64,000 nt of DNA from Lathyrus oleraceus (GCF_024323335.1 NC_066584.1:423069319-423133318), one strand, 5' to 3'; counted from the stretch's first letter, positions 12,947 to 25,824 are shown. Numbers and translations are program-made. Notes: a model not told the origin generated them from the sequence alone.

Positions 12947-14041
12947 AATTGCAACTACACAAATGCTTCTACACAAGGGTTCTATTTATAGAACCACTTG
13001 TGTGGCCTGCAAGCTAAAAAGCCCACTCAAGTGTATGTGGCTCATATCTTATAATATGCCAAAATCACTTAAGCGCGTGGTACCTTACCATATTTCGTAT
13101 TCTACTTAAGTACACCGTACCTTACGATGTTCTACAATTCACTTAAGGTCACCGTACATTACGGTATTCCTTAGTTACTTTATCTCTCACCAATCCGTCC
13201 TTTTGTGTGTGACCCTGTAGGTTTTCACGGCATTGGCAATTATATTAAATCACGTATTTAACATAATAAACAATGAACGGTATCTAGCAACACATCACTG
13301 CTACCCAAGACACGAAAATTTCATGTGATCTGACAAATCCTTTTGTGATAATACTTATATGTACAATTACCCTTTTGCCCTTATGTCTATATTGAACACA
13401 ATGTATAGACTGTGTCATCCTTGTCCAGTTCAATATTGGGCCCATAGACATTTATCATGTTACGCAGGATGGGCAAATTCCATCTAGGTCACTCATGTCC
13501 CTTAGAATGCTTCATGGAGTACCCATCAACTGTCTTTATGGTCATCCAGTTACGGACAATGTTTGATCAACAATAAGGCACTTGACTCTATATCTAGGGT
13601 CCATAGTGGTTTTAGGTCGAAGGGTGGTATACACCATTATCACCATGAGAATAACTTATGACACTTTGCATAACATTCTATATAGTATTCTCATAGTGGG
13701 TTAACCCAGTATAAATATTACTCTTAATATTCATACCTATGTTTAAGACTTGATAACGCCTTATCCATGATCCATGAGATGTGATCATCAGTCTATATAC
13801 ATAATAGTCTTAATGCTTTAATGTTATCCCACTTTACAATAAAGCTCGACTATGGATACTTTAAGAATAGTGTCCTTATGTTTAATGTGATCTCATGATT
13901 AAGTCACACTTGATACATTAAACAGACTATCTATTCTAGGGACTTTATTAGACAAACATAATAAAATAAAAAGCCTTTTATTATTAATAAATAATTCGAT
14001 ACAAGTACCAAAAGTATTGGCCTCTAGGGCTTACACCAACA
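12665..14041 (-). repeat. 3' LTR of copia copy 1
   Basis: On the minus strand it starts TGTTGGTGTAAGCC (end at 14041) and finishes CCTTCTCCTTCA (12665). Immediately outside on the internal side is a purine-rich stretch (minus GTGGGAGATTG), the expected polypurine tract. It is 1377 bp, longer than its partner mainly because of a longer GA microsatellite. Confidence 0.92.
12892..12941. repeat. (GA)n microsatellite, about 24 units
   Basis: Uninterrupted alternating GA within the 3' LTR. The partner LTR has a shorter tract (about 19570-19600), and copy 2 has only a remnant (about 57852-57862). The site is a length-variable position in this copia family. Confidence 0.95.
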
Positions 14042-14055
14042 ATCTCCCACTAGCA

Positions 14056-15465
14056 CTAGAGCCAATCAGGCATACCCCTAATGCCCATAGATCTAGTATG
14101 GCCATCATGCTTCTGCTGCGCAAGAGGCTTTGTCAGTGGGTCAGCAATATTGTCTAGTGTAGGTGCTCTACATATTTTCACATCTCCTATATCAATTATC
14201 TCTCGAATGAGGTGATAACACCTAAGTATGTGTTTGGATCGTTGGTGAGATCTAGGTTCCTTAGCTTGTGCGGTGGAACCATTGTTATCACAATAGAGAC
14301 CAATGGGATCCACAATGTTAGGAACTATGCCAAGTTCACTAATGAACTATTTGATCCAAACAGCTTCCTTTGCTGCACTTGAGGCAGCAATATACTCGGC
14401 CTCGGTTGTAGAATCAACAATTGTGTCTTGCTTTGAACTTTTCCAGCTCACAGTGCCATCGTTTAAGCAAAACACATAACCAGATTGCGATCTAAAGTCA
14501 TCCTTATCTATCTGGAAACTAGCATCGGTGTATCCAATTACAGCCAGCTCTTCCTGCCCTCCATATATCAAGAATGAGTCCTTAGTCCTTCTCAAATACT
14601 TAAGGATATTCTTGACAACTACCCAATGAGCATCACCAGGATCAGATTGGTACCTACTCATTGCACTTAAAGCATACAAGACATCTGGTCGAGTACATAA
14701 CATGGCATACATGATAGATCCTATTGCAGATGCATATGGAATCTTATTCATGCGATCCCTTTCTTCCTTAGTTGAAGGGGATTGTGTTTTTGATAGACAC
14801 AGGCCATGTTGCATAAGTATGAATCCTTTCTTGGAATCATGCATATTAAAGCGTCTCAGCACTTTGTCTATATACGTACTCTGACTTAGGCCAAGCAGTT
14901 TTTGTGATCTATCTCTATAGATTCTGATTCCTAATATATAGGTTGCTTCACCTAGGTCCTTCATAGAAAAGCATTTCCCCAACCAAGACTTTACTTGTTT
15001 CAGGGTAGGGACATCGTTTCCAATGAGTAATATGTCATCTACATATAATACCAGGAAAACGATCATGCTCCCACTAACCTTCTTGTAGACACAAGGCTCA
15101 TCTTCGTTCTTGATGAATCCATATTGTTTTACTGTTTCATCAAAATGAAGATTCCAGCTTCTAGAAGCTTGCTTCAATCCATAGATTGATCTTTGTAACT
15201 TGCATATCTTTTGGGCTTCTTCTGGTATGTCAAATCCTTCAGGTTGTGTCATGCACACATCCTCAAGAAGATTCCCATTAAGGAAAGCAGTTTTGACATC
15301 CATCTGCCATATTTCATAATCATGATATGCAGCGATAGCAAGTAAAATCCGAACAAATTTAAGCATTGCAACTGGTGAAAAGGTTTCATCATAGTCAACC
15401 CCATGAATTTGTTTATATCCTTTTGCAACCAGTCTTGCCTTATAGGTATGTACCTTACCATCCAT
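14056..15465 (-). pseudogene. Copia pol: reverse transcriptase C-terminal part and RNase H (copy 1)
   Basis: The minus strand encodes an RVT_2-type reverse transcriptase. 'KARLVAKGY', 'QMDVKTAFLNG' and the catalytic 'LYVDDILLIGND' are all visible in the 372-codon frame 15465-14347. They are followed by 'GSIMYAMLCTRPD' and the RNase H region 'STTEAEYIAASSAAKEAVW'. A stop near 14346 separates the last RNase H piece (14313-14056, containing 'SKHILRCYHLIREII' and 'ADPLTKPL'). In a live element this would reverse-transcribe the RNA genome in virus-like particles. Here stops and frameshifts make it inactive. Confidence 0.92.
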
Positions 15466-15495
15466 GTCAGTCTTCTTTTTGAAGACCCACTTGCA

Positions 15496-16335
15496 TCATA
15501 TAGGGTTAACTCCTACAGGAGGCTCTACCAAGGTCCAAACTTGATTTGTGTACATGGAATCCATTTCAGATTTCATGGCTTCTAGCCACTTCTCAGACTC
15601 GGGACCAGTTATGGCCTCTTGGTAGGTCACATGCTCATCTTGATCCATGAGTAATACATCACCTTGATCAGTTATGAGATATCCATATCTCTCAGGTTGG
15701 TGACGTATCCTGCTTGACCTACGCTGGTCTTGTTCTACTTGAGCAGGCTGCTCTTCCACAACTACTTGTGTTTCCTGCTCTAATTCCTCCATAGGTGTAT
15801 CGATGCTTTGTGATTCTTTAATTTCTTCAAGCTCTACTTTCCTCCCACTGATTCCTTAGGAAATAAAATCCTTTTCTAGGAAAACTCCAGTTCGAGCGAC
15901 AAACACTTTTCCCTCAGAAGGATTGTAGAAGTAATACCCTCTTGTTTCTTTAGGATACCCCACAAATAAGCATTTGTCAGATTTGGGCTCAAGCTTATTT
16001 GAAATTTGTCGTTTCACATAAACTTCGCAACCCCAAATCTTCATGTAAGACATATGTGGTTTCTTACCACTCCATATCTCATATGGTGTCTTCTCAACCT
16101 TTTTGGATGAAACACGGTTAAGTGTGTAAGCTGCTGTAAATAGTGCATGTCCCCAAAAGGAGTTTGGAAGATCGGCGTGACTCATCATGGATCGGACCAT
16201 GTCTAACCGGGTTCGATTTCTTCTCTCAGATACACCATTCCATTCGGGTGTTCCAGAAGGAGTAAGTTGGGATAGGATCCCACACTCTTTCAGATGGTCA
16301 TCAAACTCTAGGCTTAAATACTCACCACCTCGATC
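15496..16335 (-). pseudogene. Copia pol: integrase C-terminal part and linker to RT (copy 1)
   Basis: Two open segments lie on the minus strand. 16200-15856 holds the integrase end and the conserved region after it ('SFWGHALFTAAYTLNRV', 'KTPYEIWSGKKPHMSYMK', 'WGCEVYVK'). 15792-15496 holds the variable linker and RT start ('RRSSRIRHQPERYG', 'WLEAMKSEMDSMYTNQVW'). Stops at about 15855 and 15495 and frameshifts divide them. The copy-2 counterpart is similarly broken. Confidence 0.88.
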
Positions 16336-17658
16336 TTATCGAAGAGTTTTAATATTCTTACCTAGTTGGTTTTGTACTTCATTCTTGAATTCCTTGAATT
16401 TTTCAAAGGACTCTGATTTGTGTTTCATTAAATACACATAACAATATCTACCGAAATCATCAGTAAATGTGATGAAGTACTGAAAACCTCCTCTGGCTGG
16501 TATGTTCAGTGGTCCACATACATCAGTATGTATGAGGGCCAAAAGATCATTAGCTCTTTCACCTTTTCCTGTGAATGGAGACTTTGTCATCTTTCCAATT
16601 AAACAAGATTTGCATGCCTCATATGATTCATAATCAAAAGAGTCCAAGAGTTCATCTTTATGGAGTTTGGAAATGCGTTTCTCATTTATGTGGCCTAATC
16701 GACAATGCCAAAGGTAAGTTGGATTTAACTCATTAGGTTTCATCCTTTTAGTATTAATGTTATAAATAGGCATTTCAAGATCAATGACATATAGTACATT
16801 ATTCATTTGTGCAGTAGCATAGAATATATTATTCAAATAAATTGAGCAATAATTGTTCTTTATTATAAATGAAAAACCAAATTTGTCCAAACAAGAAACG
16901 GAAATAATATTCCTGCTAATTGCAGGTACATAATAACAGTTCTCTAACTGAATTATTAAACCACTAGGTAAAGTCAATACATAAGTTCCTACGGCTAAAG
17001 CAGCAACCTTTGCTCCATTGCCAACTCGTAGGTCAACTTCACCTTTTGCCAAATCTCTACTCCCTTTTAGCCCCTTCACATTGGTACAAATGTGAGAACC
17101 GCATCCAGTATCTAATACCCATGATACAGAAGTAGATAAATTAATTTCAATAACAAAAATACCTGAAGTTGAAGTCTCTACTCCATTCTTCTTATCTTCC
17201 AGGTACTTTGGGTAGTTTCTCTTCCAGTGTCCAGTCTTACCGCAATGGAAGCAGGTGCCTTCCTTTGTTATGCCTCCACTAGGCTTCAAAGCAGCAACAG
17301 TGGGTTTGGGTTTGGCAACTTCCTTGCCTTTCCCTTTATCACCCTGCTTGGTGGGTCTTTTGTTCTGTCTCTTTCCATTTCCGATCATCATAATGGACTT
17401 CCCTTTTGACTTCAGATTCTGCTCTCTTTCTGCAGTTTCATTGGCATCATCGGCATGCTTCTTATAAGCATATCTTTCTGCCTTAGGTGCAAAACTATGA
17501 GGTTCCTCTTCAGGAACAGGTTTCTACAAGACATACAACTTTCTATCATGTTTGAGGACAATCCTTAGATTTCGGTGTCAATCCAGAAAATTTGTCCCAG
17601 ACAATTTTTCCTTGTCAAGGATTGATCGCAAAATGTTGTTATAGGTGTTTGTTGTCAT
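16336..17658 (-). pseudogene. Copia gag, protease and N-terminal integrase (copy 1), with a gag deletion
   Basis: gag starts at the minus-strand ATG near 17658 in the same context as the intact copy-2 gag (55741). Relative to copy 2, about 360 nt of gag, roughly residues 82-205, are missing with a junction near 17430. The remaining 351-codon frame (17391-16336) has a zinc knuckle whose last Cys is Tyr (CFHCGKTGHWKRNY), a protease motif 'WVLDTGCGSHICTN', the integrase HHCC region ('LWHCRLGHI', 'CKSCLIGK') and the first catalytic Asp ('HTDVCGPL'). It ends at a stop near 16336. Not functional. Confidence 0.9.
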
Positions 17659-19335
17659 GGTAATCTACATGAAAATAATGAAAATATAAGTATCAATAAC
17701 ATATTTAATTAGGCCTTTAATTAAATATGCTCCCATTATTTTACTCAAAACAAATGACCCTCACCATTTGATTCGGAAAATCCCATTGGAAGATTTTCTA
17801 GTGGGTCGAGATCCATATTTCACTTTGTTTTAAGTCCGCGTAGGCGAATTACACAAAACTAGGTTATTTATGTAGGAACTCCTTCCAATTGTATCTAATA
17901 CAACTCTCGAATATTTTAGTTGGGTGAATAACTCCTTATTCCAATCCATCACATGGATCATTTCCAACCCTTGCTTCTAAACATATATAATCTTATTATA
18001 ATTTGTTTAGTTAAGTTTGACCCATTGTTTTAGCAATTGGATATTAGAATCATCCCATCGCACCTTACTAATATAGAACATGCACCTCGCGTAGGGGAAA
18101 CCTACATTATCCGATACTAGTCTTGATGAGTGTTAAAACTTGGAAAGCATAAACTTAATATTTAATTTGAGGGAATTTGCAATTATTCTGATCTCACCGG
18201 CTTATTTATCATATAAATCGTCTCTCACATGCATCAACATACATTCACATGCATCAACATACATAAAGAAACAGTTATGGCCCCTAGCGCAATTGTTCTC
18301 CCAAGCCAATGAGAGAACCTAAGCTAACCTAATAACGATCTAAGCTTCTCCAAGCAAGATCTTCAAGGTTGTCCTCCTTTGATATTGAATTCTTCTCTTT
18401 CTTCATAACATTACATTACATAAAAGGAACTCGTTTTACATACGAGGGAGTGAGATGAGAAAAGAAGTTACATTAAGAGATTAAAAGAGAGGCACGACAC
18501 GCAGGTCGTATTTTAAAAACCCAAAACAAAATAAAGAAAAATTAAGGCCATAACCGATCACCACAAGACAATAATAATAAACACATTATTATTATTATTA
18601 ATTTTAATTCTTTTAATTAATTAAAACCAAATTAAATTTCGGCGACCAATCACACTACGCAGAGTTAGTCGGGGGTCCGCTGCCAGGTCAGCGAGAATAG
18701 GGGTAAAGGGGGCAGCGCCCCTTTGCGGGGTTGTAGGGGCAGCGCCCCGCGCCGAAAATTTTAATGAATAATTCATTTGAAATCGACGTCGTTTTTCGCA
18801 TCAACACTTGATACTTTAAGGCACAACTCTTGCGCAGTCACAATCCTAATCGCATAACTCTTTGACAACACAACCCTTGTGCCGTCATTAACCCTAATGC
18901 ACCAATTTCAGACCGTCAAACACATCTCGATTGTTGATTCAGTATGATTGATCAACACGTCATTGCTTCACCATACTAATGTCGGATCAAGAAGCAAACG
19001 ACCATTGATCGCTCAAAGGAAAACAACCATTAAGTGTTTGAATGAACAAAACAGAAACAGTATATCATATATACCGTATTTTACATCAGGATTACTTATA
19101 TCATATATATAACTTGATCGATCTGAATTGCATAACCTATGGGCGATCGATGTATCGCTGCTTCACCATATTAATGTCGGATTCCGAAGCATAGTCAACA
19201 TCAATCATCCAAATCGTACACATATGATGCCAAATTTAATTACTCGTTTATTCTTTGATTCATTCTGTCTTTTAATCGTATTAATACAGAAAATACATAA
19301 AATAAACAGCTATCAGATGCATGGCTTTGTAAGTG
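17659..19335 (-). other. Untranslated leader of copia copy 1
   Basis: No coding sequence is visible between the primer site and gag. The region aligns by eye with the copy-2 leader (55742-57576). It shares 'cctcgcgtaggggaaacctac' like blocks and the 'attattattattaat' stretch. A GC-rich block (18655-18760) is absent from copy 2, while the palindrome array of copy 2 is absent here. Confidence 0.75.
18655..18760. repeat. GC-rich insertion with repeated GGGGCAGCGCCCC-like cores
   Basis: A block of very high GC in AT-rich surroundings contains 'gggcagcgcccc' twice (about 18710-18722 and 18737-18748); each can fold on itself. Copy 2 lacks it at the corresponding place near 56885, so it was either gained here or lost there. 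Confidence 0.75.
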
Positions 19336-19347
19336 GCTCTGATACCA
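19336..19347 (-). other. Primer binding site of copia copy 1 (tRNA-iMet)
   Basis: The minus strand reads TGGTATCAGAGC, a perfect match to the plant initiator tRNA-Met primer site, one base inside the 5' LTR. Confidence 0.93.
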
Positions 19348-19348
19348 C

Positions 19349-19568
19349 CGAAGGAGAAGGGCGATCCAAAACGCAACAGAATTTAAAATTTCTCCTTTAG
19401 TGATCCTTGGCATGATCAGTGATAGAATCGTTACCTCTTGTGGCGATTGTAACCTTTGATGCAGATCTACGGAGCGATCACGAATGTTGAACGATGATAA
19501 CGCCTCTACTCAGTCCACACGAACAGATTCCTTCAATGTCAGTGCTAGCTGCTATGAATGAAGGCTTT

Positions 19569-19605
<37 letters not shown>

Positions 19606-20700
19606 AATTGCAACTACACAAATGCTTATACGCAAGGGTTCTATTTATAGAACCACTTGTGTGGGCTGAAAGCTAAAAAGCCCACTCAAGTGTATGTGGC
19701 TCATATCTTATAATATGACAAAATCACTTAAGTGCGTGGTACCTTACCATATTTCGTATTCTACTTAAGTACACCGTACCTTACGATGTTCTACAATTCA
19801 CTTAAGGGCACCGTACATTACGGTATTCCTTAGTTACTTTATCTCTCATCAATCCGTCCTTTTATGTGTGACTATGTAGGTTTTCGCGGCATTGACAATT
19901 ATATTAAATCACGTATTTAACATAATAAACAGTGAGCGGTATCTAGCAACACATCACTGCTACCCAAGACATGAAAATGTCATGTGATTTGACAAATCCT
20001 TTTGTGATAATACTTATATGTACAATTACCCTTTTGCCCTTATGTCTATATTAAACACAAGACATAAACCGTATCATCCTTGTCCAGTTCAATATTGGGT
20101 CCATAGACATTTATCCTGTTACACAGGATGGGCAAATTCCATCTAGGTCACTCATGTCCCTTAGCATGCTTCGTGGAGTACCCATCAACTGTCTTTATGG
20201 TCATCTAGTTACGGACAACGTTTGATCAACAATAAGGCACTCGACTCTACATCTAGGGTCCATAGTGGTTTCAGGTCGAAGGGTGGTATACACCATTATC
20301 ACCATGAGAATAACTTATGACACTTTGCATAACATTCTATATAGTATTCTCATAGCGGGTCAATCCAGTATAAATATTACTCTTAATATTCATACATATG
20401 TTTAAGACTTGATAACTCCTTATCCATGATCCATGAGATGTGATCATCAGTCTATATACATAATAGTCTTAATATTTTAATGTTATCCCATTTCACAATA
20501 AAGCTCGACTATGGATACTTTAAGAATAGTGTCCTTATGTTTAATGTGATCTCATGATTAAGTCACACTTGATACATTAAATGGACTATCTATTCTAGGG
20601 ACTTTATTAGACAAACATAATAAAATAAAAAGCCTTTTATTATTAATAAATAATTCGATTCAAGTACCAAAAGTATTGGCCTCTAGGACTTACACCAACA
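19349..20700 (-). repeat. 5' LTR of copia copy 1
   Basis: Minus-strand start TGTTGGTGTAAGTCC at 20700, end at 19349 where the canonical CA is mutated to CG. It matches 12665-14041 with a few percent mismatch and small indels. It is followed by the primer site inside and the target duplication atatg outside (20701-20705). Confidence 0.92.
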
Positions 20701-20705
20701 ATATG

Positions 20706-22794
20706 TTGTATATAATCTACCCTTAGTCTTGATTTCTAAATAATTTGGGACAATTTTTGTAAGTCTGGAACAACCCCCCTGATCTAGGTTAAGGGGCATG
20801 GTGCAAACTTCGAGTTCGTACAAATGTGATTGTTCCGTTAAGGAATAAGAAATGTATGGTGAGGCGATAAAATAGAGTCTTGGTGTGGCAGAACAAACTT
20901 CTGAGATGGCGGAGCAAACTTCTGGTATGGCGGAGATGGGGTGGACCTGGAAGATTATCACTCTAACATTCAAATTTGTGAGTAAGTAACAAAAGAGTAT
21001 AGTAAGTTATCGTTAGAACATACCTTGGATCTCGCTTGGGATACCTTCTATATGAGGAGCAGATAGAGATGTTACATGTCTTCCAACGTGGAACACAGAG
21101 GACCATTAGATAATATCCAACAATAAATTATTTGTATCTGACATGAATCAAATACGGGTTTCAAGGTCGTGGGTGCATTGTACCTTTAACACATTATAAA
21201 TTTTTGTTGATTGACTGGACCTCTTCATTATTAGGCCTTGGATCATCCTGAAAGAGCTTATACTTGAGTTTGGCTCGCACACTCTATAATTGTTCAATTA
21301 AATTATAGACTTAAATAATCTTTTTGTCTCTGTAAGTTGACGTGTTTTTATTTTTAGTCCCTAAAGCTTTGTTTTTTTTAGGAAATAATCCTTAAATGTT
21401 AAATCGTTTTGGTTGTAGTCCTTAAAATCAAAATTCGCAGGAAAATCTACTGGTTTCCTGCAAATTTTCCTTCGAATTTTCCTGCGGATTTCACTTTAGC
21501 AACTAAAACAAAAATGATCTTAACATTTAGGGACTATTTCCAAAAAAAAAAAGATTTAGGGACTAAAAATGATTTTAACTTTTAGGAACCATTTTCAAAA
21601 ATGATTTTTATAAAAAGTTATTTGAAATAGTTTCAAAATTAAGTGATTTTTTGAAATTTTGATATCCAATTTTTTTTTAAAATAAATGATGAAATATCTA
21701 AAAGCATTTTAAGAATAACTATAAAAAATAAATTTTTATTTAAAACTTTGATGAAAATTCTTTTTATAAATTCTTTTTATACAAAATTATGTTACACTAT
21801 AAAAATTATCATCTTTTAAAATTAAAATAAACGGTCTCATAAAGGTGAATTGAATTTCACTATTTTACATGATAACCTAGTTGATACACGATAGATACAT
21901 ATTTATATCGGTGTAGTTTGAAATTTTAGATTTCTTCTTACTTTAGCGGTTTTTCAAAACCTAATTCACCTATAATTTTTATTTAAGAATAAAAATAAGA
22001 ACACTTTTTCTTCAAAAGTGATAGTAAATATCAATTAAAACCCATCTTCATGAGAAAAAAAAAACAATTAAAAAATCATCTATTTTATAACAGTCGTGTG
22101 AAATATTGAGTCCCATTTGCAGATTTTCAAATACATGTTCAAGATCTAGTAAGAAAAGGTTCAAAATAGGGGATTTATACTTCTCATCCCCCGAATATAC
22201 TTGGCACTCCCAATTTTTTATATAGTTCAAAATGCCTATTTTATTATTTATTCTCTTGATATTTGGGGGAAATTTTCACTTTCAAAGTTGTATTAAAACT
22301 AAAAATTTGATAGTTTGTTCAAAAAAATTGGTATCATTTTGTATCGAAAAATTCCAAAAGTTTTGCATTTTATTGGATTTTTAAAAATTGGTATAAATTT
22401 TATCGAATTTTAAAAAATTCAATTTGAATTTTATCGATTTTTAGAAAATCCAGTAAAGCACAAACTACCTAGATATTTTTTAAAATATCACAAAGTTTCC
22501 AAATATTTTGAAAATCCACTATACCGGATTTTTTAGGCCCCTTCAAGAAATTCGGTAGTTCAAAATCAAAATATTTTTCTTATGCGAGTCTGAGATGGTT
22601 AGATCTTCTAAAAATTTTACTTAGTTCTTTATCACTGATTTTGTATGTCATACTTGCATGTTTTTTGTTGTTATACATGGCATAATTCATTCATTCATTA
22701 TTTTTTTAATATATTATGTGAAAATTTTAAACGACTTTTGGTATCTCTGACATAAATCATTCCTTCATTATATGTTTTAAATGACAGATAGATA
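20706..22794. other. Intergenic, no supported gene
   Basis: AT-rich sequence. A 96-codon minus-strand ORF (20973-20683) overlaps the copia LTR end and contains a short internal repeat ('cggagcaaacttctg'); I do not regard it as a gene. 21450-21480 has paired 'ttcctgc(a/g)aatttt' motifs. From about 22300 the sequence has reiterated 'attttatcga/ccggatttttt' motifs that resemble those beyond the transposase remnant (25190-25520). Confidence 0.5.
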
Positions 22795-25520
22795 TCCTAA
22801 AGACCTGACGAGCGCTGCAAATATCTATAAGGCAATATCTACATACCATATGAGCAAGAGAGGTTCATTAACAGAAATGCAACATATGTTAAAAACTAAT
22901 TCATGATGAAAAATACATGTATTGGACTAGAAACATAGAGGAATCAAATGTTATCCTCGATATATTTTGAACACATCCTGATTCAATGAAGCTAATAAAC
23001 ATGTATCATTTGGTGTTAGATACAAAACAAACAAGTAGTGGATTCCTCAAATATGTAACTTTTCCTTTATGTTTACTAATGTTATTGCTCTGTGAAGCTG
23101 GTGAACATATTGTGTTGATTGTTGGTTGTATGTACAAAACAAATAGGTATTGGATCCCACTACTTGAGATCGTTGATGTTCATTGACGTTTTCGGTTGAA
23201 TTTACATATTTGAAATATGAAAGTGAGGAAAAACTCACACGATCGTTGGAGAAGTTGGAGGAGTTGTTCACATCCGAGAAGCTGCTTCCCAAGGTCATGG
23301 TGACAGACCGAGAACTTGCCCTGATGAATTCCATGGAAGTTGTATTCCTATCCTAAATTCATATATTGTGTGTTCCATATTTCAAAAAATATTAGCATGA
23401 AGTGCAAGGAGTATGTTGAATCTAATAAGCGAAAGCATGTTATGAATTTATGGAACAAAGTCATGTATTCAGATAGTGAGTATGAGTTTCAGCAGCAATT
23501 GAAACATTTTTAGATAGTATTTGCTGATATACCTTTATTTGTTGAGTATGTGCACCAAACATGGATGCCACCCTATAAAGAAAAGCTTGTTGTTGCATGG
23601 ACTAATTGAGTCACTCATTTAAGGAACACAACAACAAACAGATACATTATTGTGAGTTTGATTTTGTTACATAAATATTCACCAATTTAATTATTACATC
23701 ATTCTATATTATTGTTTTATAGGATTAAGTTTGCTCATTTGAGACTAAAAAACATGTTGACTACTAGTCGTGGAGATTTGTGTGCCAACTATGTAGTGAA
23801 CACCGTGCTGAAGCTGCAATTAGGTGCAATTAGAACATCATTTCATAAAAGTGTTGTCAACATTAAGTGTCAGTATAACACTTTATTTTACTCTAGATTG
23901 CATGACTTTGTATCAAGACAATGTATACAACAACACATTAAAATGGAGTTGAAAAGAGTAAAATTTGTTGATTTTGACAAAGTTGCATGTGGTTGCTTCA
24001 TTAGGACAACAAATGGATTACCTTATGTGTGTGAACTTGCAGGTCTTCAAATACAAGGTTACCCTAATTCATTAGATTTCATTCATTTGTTTTGGAAGAA
24101 AAGTTACACATTAATGATCATGAAGTCACTGAAGAAGATAGTGAAATACAATTGGACTTGGAAGAATAATGTGAAGAGTTGAAGAGATATCTTAGTATCT
24201 TGGACATCGTTGGCCAGAGGCCGATGAAGCAAAAAGTTTGGAAACTAACACATCCATGCACATCTATGTGTCAACCGTCAGTGAAGCAAAAGCCAAAAAT
24301 AAGAGTTAAAAAAAGTAAGAAGGGGAAAGTGAGTGATGTGCATCATCAACCTTAGTAGTGAGAGTGTGTTGAGGTCTCCCAGGAAAGTTAGAAGACGACG
24401 AAATCATCTAGTAAAGCTCCACCAAGTCAACTGTCTAGCCAGTCTTGCATACATCTTTGTCTATCTCAATTTCCTATTTTCTTACATGACTATATTGTAG
24501 ATATTATAAATGTTGAGCCAATTGAAAATTGTGGTTTTCGTACGATTGCAGTTTTACTTGGATGGGGTGAAGAGTCGTGGTCCTTGGTTAGAATGTAGTT
24601 AGATAGTGAAGTTTATCTAAACAATCCAATGTATTCCAAGGTGTTCTGTGATATGGCCTCTGGAGTTAAGAATTTGTTGCGAGTATCCAACTTGGATGTT
24701 CAAGATCATGAGAAACAGATGATCATTTATAATATAGGTTATCCTATTACTTCTGTAGATATAGTGTGATATTGATCTCGTTATCCAATAACCTTAACTT
24801 CACTTTCTTACCACTTGTTGTATCTTCATTTATGCCTACAAGTGAACATAAGTTTATTGCAACAAAAGTCATTAGGTTCAAGTAATGTTAAAAATCCGAT
24901 TGTCTCCCGTCACTGACAGTTGGAGATAAAAATATAGTGAAGGTGGAAAAGCATGGGGATCAGCATGTGAGAGACATATAAGACATTTGCAAGAAGAAGT
25001 AAGGAAGTGAACGAAATTTGTTTTGTTTTAATAGTCCAATCCTAGTGATTAATTGTATGTAATTTGTCGGATTTTGATTGTATCCAACACTTTTAAATGT
25101 TAATTCATGACATGATACTTGGGTTCATGTTAAATTATATTAAGATTCATATTAATTCAGGTTTATTGAATTATTGTTAGGTTAATTATGTCATAAATTT
25201 ATTTTAAAAATCCAACAAATTTTAAAATCCTTATTATCTGCCGGATTTTTTTGAAAATTTCAAAAATAACATGCGAATATCGAATTCTTAATTTTTTAAT
25301 TGTCTGGTTTTTAAACATTCGTATCTTTCAAAACAATTACCTAAACCCAGATCTTTCAAAGAAATCCTATAAATTCTCATGCATTCTTCAAATGTTGAGA
25401 AAAAATTTACCAAAGAAATTGGATTTTACCAGATTTTTTTGTAAAATTCGAGTAAAACTTCACGATTTCAACAAAACTCCAGTACTGATGATAAAAGTCC
25501 AATAAAAAATTCATTCAAAT
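22300..25520 (+). mobile_element. Probable Mutator-like element (MULE) with degenerate ends
   Basis: A decayed MULE transposase (22795-24880) is flanked on both sides by AT-rich sequence with similar motifs: 'taccggattttttag' (22525-22540) on the left, and 'gccggatttttttgaa' (25240) and 'accagatttttttg' (25428) on the right. These could be eroded terminal inverted repeats, but I could not define precise ends or a 9-bp target duplication, so the limits are approximate. Confidence 0.4.
22795..24880 (+). pseudogene. Decayed MULE transposase with C-terminal OTU-like protease domain
   Basis: Plus-strand fragments in several frames match the MULE transposase plan. They include an N-terminal 'SKRGSLTEMQHML' (about 22850), 'CMYKTNRYWIPLLEIV' (about 23130), 'VTDRELALMNSME' (about 23300) and 'KHVMNLWNKVMYSDSEYEFQ' like sequence (about 23430). 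An intron-like gap near 23642-23722 follows, then the 156-codon frame 23712-24182 with 'AHLRLKNMLTTSRGDLC' and a SWIM-type Cys pattern 'CGCFIRTTNGLPYVCEL'. After a charged linker comes 'ENCGFRTIAVLLGWGEESW' (about 24522-24580), the core of an OTU cysteine protease as found in some plant MULEs. Stops and frameshifts are frequent, and the apparent intron donor has 'at' instead of 'gt'. Not active. Confidence 0.72.
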
Positions 25521-25824
25521 TTTCAGAATTCAAAGTCTTGACATATGAATATGATACAAACTAGAATGAATCTCTCTATTTACACTCTACGGTATGAATT
25601 GCAGGACACTGAAACGCCACAACATTTTAGCGAAAGAATTTGAATAAATCTCTAGTTCAGAGACATGTTATTTAGTACAAAATGTTATGAAAAAACAAAT
25701 AAAATAAGCATAATAATTTATGCATATGAAACAACAGACAATATATATAATACAAGAAACATAGGCACCAAAACTTCAGTAAACCAATCGTCAAGCAAAA
25801 GACAGAGTTTACAAGATTGCTGAC

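Larger units (their letters stand above)
12665..20700 (-). mobile_element. Complete Ty1/copia retrotransposon, copy 1, degenerate
   Basis: Both LTRs are present (12665-14041 and 19349-20700), with a primer site at 19336-19347 and gag-pol remnants in the copia order gag, protease, integrase, RT, RNase H on the minus strand. The flanks carry a perfect 5-bp target duplication, atatg at 12660-12664 and 20701-20705. The LTRs differ by a few percent and by indels, so the insertion is not recent. The coding region is broken by stops, frameshifts and a gag deletion. It belongs to the same family as the element at 51975-58945. Confidence 0.93.

Noticed and set aside
20683..20973. 96-codon minus ORF as a gene
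   Set aside because: Its end runs into the copia LTR and its start has a short tandem repeat; no family similarity recognised.
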